A stretch of DNA of 9,206 nucleotides from assembly GCA_030618925.1 (NCBI GenBank), contig JAUXCK010000080.1:1-9206 (forward strand), in the 5' to 3' direction. A model generated the notes under the pieces. The model saw only the letters and a list, made by a program, of their open reading frames with translations. It ran no database searches and was not told the DNA's origin. The stretch is from Desulfobacteraceae bacterium. Lineage in GTDB: Bacteria; Desulfobacterota; Desulfobacteria; Desulfobacterales; SURF-7. Below, one piece after another: positions 5,148 through 9,206 of the stretch. Made by a program: the position numbers and the translations under genes. Position 1 is the stretch's first letter, and each line of letters opens with the position of its first letter.

Positions 5148-6296
5148 CTAAGCCCGGGATTCAAGATACGCCTCAAGCCGGTCCATCCCCTCAATGATAT
5201 TTTCCATGGAATTTGCATAGGAAAACCGTAAATATCCTTCTCCGTTTTCCCCAAAGTCAATGCCCGGTGTCACGCCCACATGGGCTTTTTCAAGGATATC
5301 AAAAGCCAGCCGGTATGAATCACCGGAAAGGTGTTTGGCATTTGCGAACACATAGAAGGCACCTGTGGGTTCCCGGGTGATACCGAAATTCATCCCCCTC
5401 AGGCGTTTGATCATGTATTTCCGGCGCTTATCGTAAATTTTTTTCATGCGGGCGACATCATCACCCGCTTCCCTGAGCGCCGCTATCCCTGCCCTTTGAA
5501 CAATGGAATTGGCGGAAATGAAAAAATTCTGCTGAATCTTCTGCATCGGCCGGATAAAAGGTTTGGGCGCTATCAGGTATCCGAGCCGCAACCCTGTCAT
5601 GGCAAATAATTTTGAAAACCCGTTTAATACAAAGGCGTGATCAGTGAATTCCAGGATTGAATGGCTCCGCCCCTCATACACCAGGCCGTGGTAAATCTCA
5701 TCTGACACGATATATGGAGAAAAGTCGGCAATTGCCCGCATACGGTTTTCAGATAAAAGATTTCCCGTGGGATTGGAGGGTGAATTAATAAAAACAGCCT
5801 TTGTTTTCCGGGTGATCTTTTTCTGGATGGCCTCCGGCCGGTATTGAAACCCGTCTTCTTCATAAACCGGGACAAACACCGGTCTGCCCTGCAGAAAATG
5901 AATAAAATTGGGATAACACGCATAATGAGGGTCCGACACAATGACCTGGTCCTCCTTTTCCAGCAAGGCAGAAAAAAGAAGCAGCATGGCCGGGGATGTT
6001 CCGGATGTCACCAGGACCCGGTCGGGATCAACGCTCACATGATAGACATTTTGATAATATTCACAAACCGCCTCCCTGAGATCAAGGTCTCCGAGGCTGT
6101 GGGTGTAATGGGTATGGCCTTGGGCAAGGGCCCTTTTGACAGCCTCCTTTATACACACCGGTGTATCAAAATCAGGTTCCCCAACCTCCAGATGGATAAT
6201 CCGGATGCCTTCACGCGTCATGGCCTCGGCCCGTTCAAGAATCTCCATGACAATAAAAGGCGTCATTTCCCGGGCCCGTTTTGCGATGGTCACCAT
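5148..6296 (-). CDS. Class I/II PLP-dependent aminotransferase (AspC-like)
   Basis: This 382-aa cytosolic fold-type I enzyme transfers amino groups using pyridoxal phosphate. Visible landmarks are LEVGEPDFDTP (36-46), SGTSPA near residue 100 for phosphate and ring contacts, SPSNPTG (172-178, cofactor-binding N175), SDEIYHG (198-204), Schiff-base lysine K229 in GFSKLFAMTGLRLGY, and R357 in GYLRFSY for the substrate carboxylate. The sequence resembles the broad aspartate/aromatic aminotransferase group more than canonical HisC. Its ATG lies 3 bp after the hisG stop, so tight co-expression with histidine genes raises the possibility that it acts as the histidinol-phosphate aminotransferase; this is inference and the substrate is open. 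Confidence 0.92.
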   Translation of the reverse strand: MVTIAKRAREMTPFIVMEILERAEAMTREGIRIIHLEVGEPDFDTPVCIKEAVKRALAQGHTHYTHSLGDLDLREAVCEYYQNVYHVSVDPDRVLVTSGTSPAMLLLFSALLEKEDQVIVSDPHYACYPNFIHFLQGRPVFVPVYEEDGFQYRPEAIQKKITRKTKAVFINSPSNPTGNLLSENRMRAIADFSPYIVSDEIYHGLVYEGRSHSILEFTDHAFVLNGFSKLFAMTGLRLGYLIAPKPFIRPMQKIQQNFFISANSIVQRAGIAALREAGDDVARMKKIYDKRRKYMIKRLRGMNFGITREPTGAFYVFANAKHLSGDSYRLAFDILEKAHVGVTPGIDFGENGEGYLRFSYANSMENIIEGMDRLEAYLESRA

Positions 6297-6299
6297 GGG

Positions 6300-7175
6300 C
6301 TACACCACTTTATTCAAGGGATACTCGACGATTCCTTCGGCCCCTTTTTCAAGGAGTTTCGGTATCAGGTCCCTGACCACGTCGGAGTCGATTACCGTTT
6401 CAACCGAAAACCACTCTGACTGGTAAAGATGAGCCACCGTCGGGGCATTAAGGCTCGGCAGCAGGTTTACAACTTCTTCGATTTTTGACTCAGGCACATT
6501 CATCTTAAGGCCAACAAGTTTTCCCCCTCTAAGGGCGCCTTTTAAAAGAAGGGCGATCTGCTCTATTTTTTCTCTTTTCCAGGTGTCTTTCCATGCATCA
6601 TGATTGGCAATGAGCTGCGTGTTGGTCTGCATCAAGTCGTGAATAACACGCAGGCCATGGGCTTTGATGGTGCTTTCGGTTTCAGTTATCTCAACAATGG
6701 CATCCGCCAGTCCGGAAACCACCTTGGCCTCTGTCGCGCCCCAGGAGAACTCAACGTTTACATTGATTCCCAGGTCATCAAAATATCTCCTGGTAAATCC
6801 AACCAGCTCGGTTGAAATCTTTTTCCCCTCCATATCCTCTATGGTTTTAACCGGGGAGTCATATGCAACAGCCAGGACCCAGCGCGCCGGACGGGCACTC
6901 ACTTTGGAATAAATCAAATCAGTGACCACGTGAACATCCGATCTGTTCTCTGCGACCCAGTCTTTACCTGTCAGGCCGGCATCAAGGCTGCCGCCTTCAA
7001 CATTGACGGACATCTCCTGGGCCCGGCACAACGCGCAATCAATGGAGGGATCATTGATTTCAGGGAAATAGCTCCTGCCATTCACCTCAATCTTCCACCC
7101 TGACCGCCGAAACAGGGCGATGGTTGCATCCTGCAAACTTCCCTTTGGAACCCCTAGTTTTAATAATTGACTCAT
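6300..7175 (-). CDS. hisG: ATP phosphoribosyltransferase, long form
   Basis: HisG catalyses the first, feedback-controlled step of histidine synthesis, joining ATP and PRPP to give phosphoribosyl-ATP. The 291-aa product has GVPKGSLQ (8-15), DAGLTGKDWV (65-74) and the PRPP-binding stretch SWGATEAKVVSGLADAIVEI (144-163), followed by TETEST. Residues from about 216 (GGKLVGLKMNVPE) to the end form the ACT-like regulatory domain of long-form HisG, so no HisZ partner should be needed. A GGAGG Shine-Dalgarno lies 10 nt before the ATG at 7175, inside hisI, and the two genes overlap by 4 nt (ATGA). Confidence 0.96.
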   Translation of the reverse strand: MSQLLKLGVPKGSLQDATIALFRRSGWKIEVNGRSYFPEINDPSIDCALCRAQEMSVNVEGGSLDAGLTGKDWVAENRSDVHVVTDLIYSKVSARPARWVLAVAYDSPVKTIEDMEGKKISTELVGFTRRYFDDLGINVNVEFSWGATEAKVVSGLADAIVEITETESTIKAHGLRVIHDLMQTNTQLIANHDAWKDTWKREKIEQIALLLKGALRGGKLVGLKMNVPESKIEEVVNLLPSLNAPTVAHLYQSEWFSVETVIDSDVVRDLIPKLLEKGAEGIVEYPLNKVV

Positions 7176-7555
7176 TTTTTATATACCTCCCCGGGGTCGA
7201 ATACCGGTTCGCCGACAACTTTGATTGACTTGCCGTCAATTTTTTTAAAAAAACAACTCCTGTATCCGGTATGGCAGGCAGCCCCGCCGATTTGTTCTAC
7301 CTTCAGCAGCACGGTATCATTATCACAGTCAACCCGGATCTCCTTGATCAACTGAATATTTCCGGATGTCTCACCCTTAACCCATAGTTTTTGACGACTT
7401 CGGCTGAAATACGTTGCCCTGCCGGTTGCAAGGGAAGCCTTCCAGGCATCTTCATTCATATAAGCCAGCATGAGTACCTCACCGGTTTCATCATCCTGTA
7501 CAATTGCCGGCAGGAGCCCGTCAAATTTACTGAAATCAAGTTGAACATCCATCAT
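7172..7555 (-). CDS. hisI: Phosphoribosyl-AMP cyclohydrolase
   Basis: HisI opens the adenine ring of phosphoribosyl-AMP, the third step of histidine synthesis. The 127-aa monofunctional product shows VLMLAYMN (27-34), TYFSRSRQKLWVKGETSGN (48-66), the metal-binding DCDND (76-80) and ACHTGYRSCF (93-102), with C77, C94 and C101 as probable zinc ligands. It has no HisE domain, so the preceding pyrophosphohydrolase must be encoded elsewhere. The start is ambiguous between two adjacent ATGs (7555 and 7552): AAGGA is 4 nt from the first and 7 nt from the second, so the second has better spacing. It is the first gene of the operon. Confidence 0.95.
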   Translation of the reverse strand: MMDVQLDFSKFDGLLPAIVQDDETGEVLMLAYMNEDAWKASLATGRATYFSRSRQKLWVKGETSGNIQLIKEIRVDCDNDTVLLKVEQIGGAACHTGYRSCFFKKIDGKSIKVVGEPVFDPGEVYKK

Positions 7556-7595
7556 CTAATCCTTATCCACTGGAATTCACTTTAAAAATCGTCAT

Positions 7596-7624
7596 TTTTT
7601 ACCCATAACGACTGGTAAAGTCAA
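7596..7624 (-). promoter_or_regulatory. promoter of the hisI-hisG-engB-era operon
   Basis: On the minus strand TTGACT (7624-7619, five of six) is separated by exactly 17 bp from TAAAAA (7601-7596, four of six). A start near 7589 gives a leader of about 33 nt to hisI. No histidine-rich leader peptide or terminator hairpin fits in that leader, so classical his attenuation is not apparent. Confidence 0.5.
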
Positions 7625-7688
7625 CAATTTTTAGTCATCTTGCCCCTGACATCGTTTAACGCTTTACCGGCATCACCTGGTACAAAAT

Positions 7689-7718
7689 TTGAGCAAGGCA
7701 CTTGCTTAAACCTGTAAT
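7689..7718 (+). promoter_or_regulatory. candidate promoter and dyad for the PBP gene
   Basis: TTGAGC (7689-7694, four of six) is followed by 18 bp and TGTAAT (7713-7718, five of six); transcription would start near 7725, about 36 nt before the ATG. A dyad AGCAAG-GCA-CTTGCT (7692-7706) overlaps the -35 box and spacer and could be an operator. Confidence 0.4.
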
Positions 7719-7760
7719 ATTTGGTAAAAAGAAGAATTTATCAACTACTGGACCATTACC

Positions 7761-9206
7761 ATGGCAAAAAAGAAAAGCGTATCACAAATACGGAAAAAAA
7801 GGGGCCGAAAGGATTCACGCAGTCTGAAATCAATTGTTTTTCGGACAGTCCTCCGGCTCTCGCTGATAACGGTTATTTTAGGCGGTATTGCGTTTTGCGT
7901 CACCTATTATTATTTAAAAGAGGACCTGCCCAAAATAACGTCGCTAAGCGATTACCGCCCACCCACCATTACAACCGTTTACTCTGATGACGGGCGGAAG
8001 ATCGCCGAGTTCTATAAAGAACGCAGGATCGTTATTCCACTCGCGGAAATTCCCCAGATGCTTATCAATGCGTTTGTCGCAGCCGAGGATGCCCGGTTCT
8101 ACAAGCACAAAGGGATCGATATGATCAGTGTTCTCAGGGCGATGTTTAAAAATATCGAGGCCGGTACAATCGTTCAAGGGGGCAGCACCATCACCCAGCA
8201 AGTCACCAAATCCTTTCTGCTGACACCCGAAAAAAGCTATACCCGAAAAATAAAAGAGGCTATTTTATCATACCGTATCGATAAAAAGTTCGAAAAAGAT
8301 GAAATCCTCTACCTCTACCTGAACCAGATATATCTCGGACACGGCGCTTACGGCGTTGAAGCGGCTGCTGAGAACTATTTCGGGAAATCCACACAAGAAT
8401 TAAATCTCGCCGAGTGCGCGGTCCTGGCCGGGCTTCCCCAGGCACCGAGCAAATATTCACCTTTCAGATTTCCTGAAAAAGCAAAAAAGCGGCAGATTTA
8501 TGTTCTGAACCGGATGCTTGCGGAAGGCTATATCACAAATATCCAGGCCACGGAAGCCATAAGCACGAATCTGGACATCAAACCGCGACGAAACTGGTAC
8601 ATTGAAAAGGTCCCCTGCTATACGGAGCATATAAGGCGGTATGCGGAAAAACAATATGGAGTAAATGCCCTCTACAATGAAGGACTTAAAATTTATACTG
8701 CCGTGAATATTGAAATGCAGAAAATTGCCCGGGCTCAAATAACTGAAGAATTGCGCAAGCTTGATAAACGGCAGGGGTTCCGCGGCCCCCTGCGGCATCT
8801 GCCCCATGAAGAAATAGAAGCTTTTTCCAAAAAGCGCGAAGAGGATCTTATCGAAGATCCCCTTGAAAAAGGCGACAGGGTAGAAGGCATTGTTGTCGAG
8901 GTGGATGATGTTGAAAATGTTGTTGTTGTTCGATTGGGAAGTGAATTGGGCAGAATTAAACTTGAAGACATGACCTGGGCAAGAAAGCCGAATACTGAAA
9001 TCGCTTATTACGAGGCCCGGCTGAAAGCCCCGGGACATGCGCTGCGGGTTGGAGATGTCATTCTTGTCCGAATCAAGAGCAAAATACCGGAAGAAGATTT
9101 TTGGGAATGCGCGTTGGAACAGGAGCCCGAAGTCCAGGCCGCACTTCTTTGTATCGAAGGGGAAACCGGTCATGTCAAGGTAATGGTCGGGGGACGCGAT
9201 TTTAAG
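7761..9206 (+). CDS. mrcA: Class A penicillin-binding protein 1A, 3' part cut by window edge
   Basis: This is a bifunctional peptidoglycan glycosyltransferase/transpeptidase, with 482 residues visible. A basic cytoplasmic tail (KKKSVSQIRKKRGRK) precedes a single membrane anchor at about residues 28-52. The GT51 domain follows: VAAEDARFYKHKGID (107-120, catalytic E109), QGGSTITQQVTK (139-150), a segment from RKIKEA, and LYLNQIYLGHGAYGVEAAAE (185-204). Residues 370-445 resemble the OB-fold insert typical of PBP1A. The frame leaves the window at VMVGGRDFK, just before the transpeptidase SxxK motif would be expected. I see no strong Shine-Dalgarno; GGA lies 8 nt before the ATG. Transcribed divergently from hisI. 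The gene name rests on the OB-type insert and is less certain than the class. Confidence 0.92.
   Translation, partial: MAKKKSVSQIRKKRGRKDSRSLKSIVFRTVLRLSLITVILGGIAFCVTYYYLKEDLPKITSLSDYRPPTITTVYSDDGRKIAEFYKERRIVIPLAEIPQMLINAFVAAEDARFYKHKGIDMISVLRAMFKNIEAGTIVQGGSTITQQVTKSFLLTPEKSYTRKIKEAILSYRIDKKFEKDEILYLYLNQIYLGHGAYGVEAAAENYFGKSTQELNLAECAVLAGLPQAPSKYSPFRFPEKAKKRQIYVLNRMLAEGYITNIQATEAISTNLDIKPRRNWYIEKVPCYTEHIRRYAEKQYGVNALYNEGLKIYTAVNIEMQKIARAQITEELRKLDKRQGFRGPLRHLPHEEIEAFSKKREEDLIEDPLEKGDRVEGIVVEVDDVENVVVVRLGSELGRIKLEDMTWARKPNTEIAYYEARLKAPGHALRVGDVILVRIKSKIPEEDFWECALEQEPEVQAALLCIEGETGHVKVMVGGRDFK

Noticed and set aside
5844..6419. 191-codon plus-strand ORF
   Set aside because: Antisense to the aminotransferase and to the end of hisG; those frames have complete catalytic motifs.
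7556..7595. Histidine attenuator upstream of hisI
   Set aside because: The predicted leader is only about 33 nt and contains no run of His codons or terminator hairpin.
8457..9173. 238-codon minus-strand ORF
   Set aside because: It is antisense to the PBP1A frame, which has clear GT51 motifs; the residue pattern is Phe/Ile-rich with no family features.
1..9206. CRISPR array, tRNA, rRNA or a defence/antiphage system
   Set aside because: No regularly spaced direct repeats, no tRNA- or rRNA-like segments and no recognisable defence genes are visible; sbcB is a housekeeping-type nuclease, although its setting is unusual.

Overview
The window looks like a chromosomal segment of a sulfate-reducing Desulfobacterota (Desulfobacteraceae-like) genome. 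The indications are a left-edge RsbRD_N-domain gene of the type I recall lying next to the dsrMKJOP electron-transfer genes in this group, a mixed operon hisI-hisG-aminotransferase-engB-era-ATP-grasp, and overall codon and base use. This placement is inference from gene content; no rRNA or tRNA is present to confirm it.

Layout. Positions 1-502 (minus strand) hold the 5' part of the RsbRD_N-domain gene. It runs off the left edge and has a near-consensus sigma70 promoter at 633-661. Positions 503-1085 are non-coding and dense with signals: that promoter, two terminator-like hairpins reading leftwards (674-689 and 702-779), a 163-bp repeat (804-966), and a candidate promoter and leader for sbcB. 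sbcB (exonuclease I) occupies 1086-2522 on the plus strand. A second copy of the repeat, inverted, fills the convergent gap 2523-2698. From 7555 down to 2701 a compact six-gene minus-strand operon encodes HisI, HisG (long form), a PLP aminotransferase, EngB/YsxC, Era and a RimK/glutathione-synthase-like ATP-grasp protein, with overlaps or very short gaps at four of its five junctions. A 205-bp divergent promoter region (7556-7760) separates it from the 5' two thirds of a class A penicillin-binding protein (7761 to the right edge, plus strand).

How it fits together. The operon combines two steps of histidine synthesis with two ribosome-assembly GTPases (EngB for the 50S subunit, Era for the 30S subunit) and an ATP-grasp ligase translationally coupled to Era. 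Growth-rate-linked co-expression is plausible. The PBP1A gene makes cell-wall peptidoglycan.

The most unusual structure is the sbcB unit. A single plus-strand gene sits between two minus-strand blocks and is bracketed by two inverted copies of a MITE-like element. Each copy is about 163-176 bp, has its own terminal inverted repeats (GGTG..ATTAAAA), an internal hairpin and AATCAT-type low-complexity tracts. This suggests an inserted or invertible cassette.
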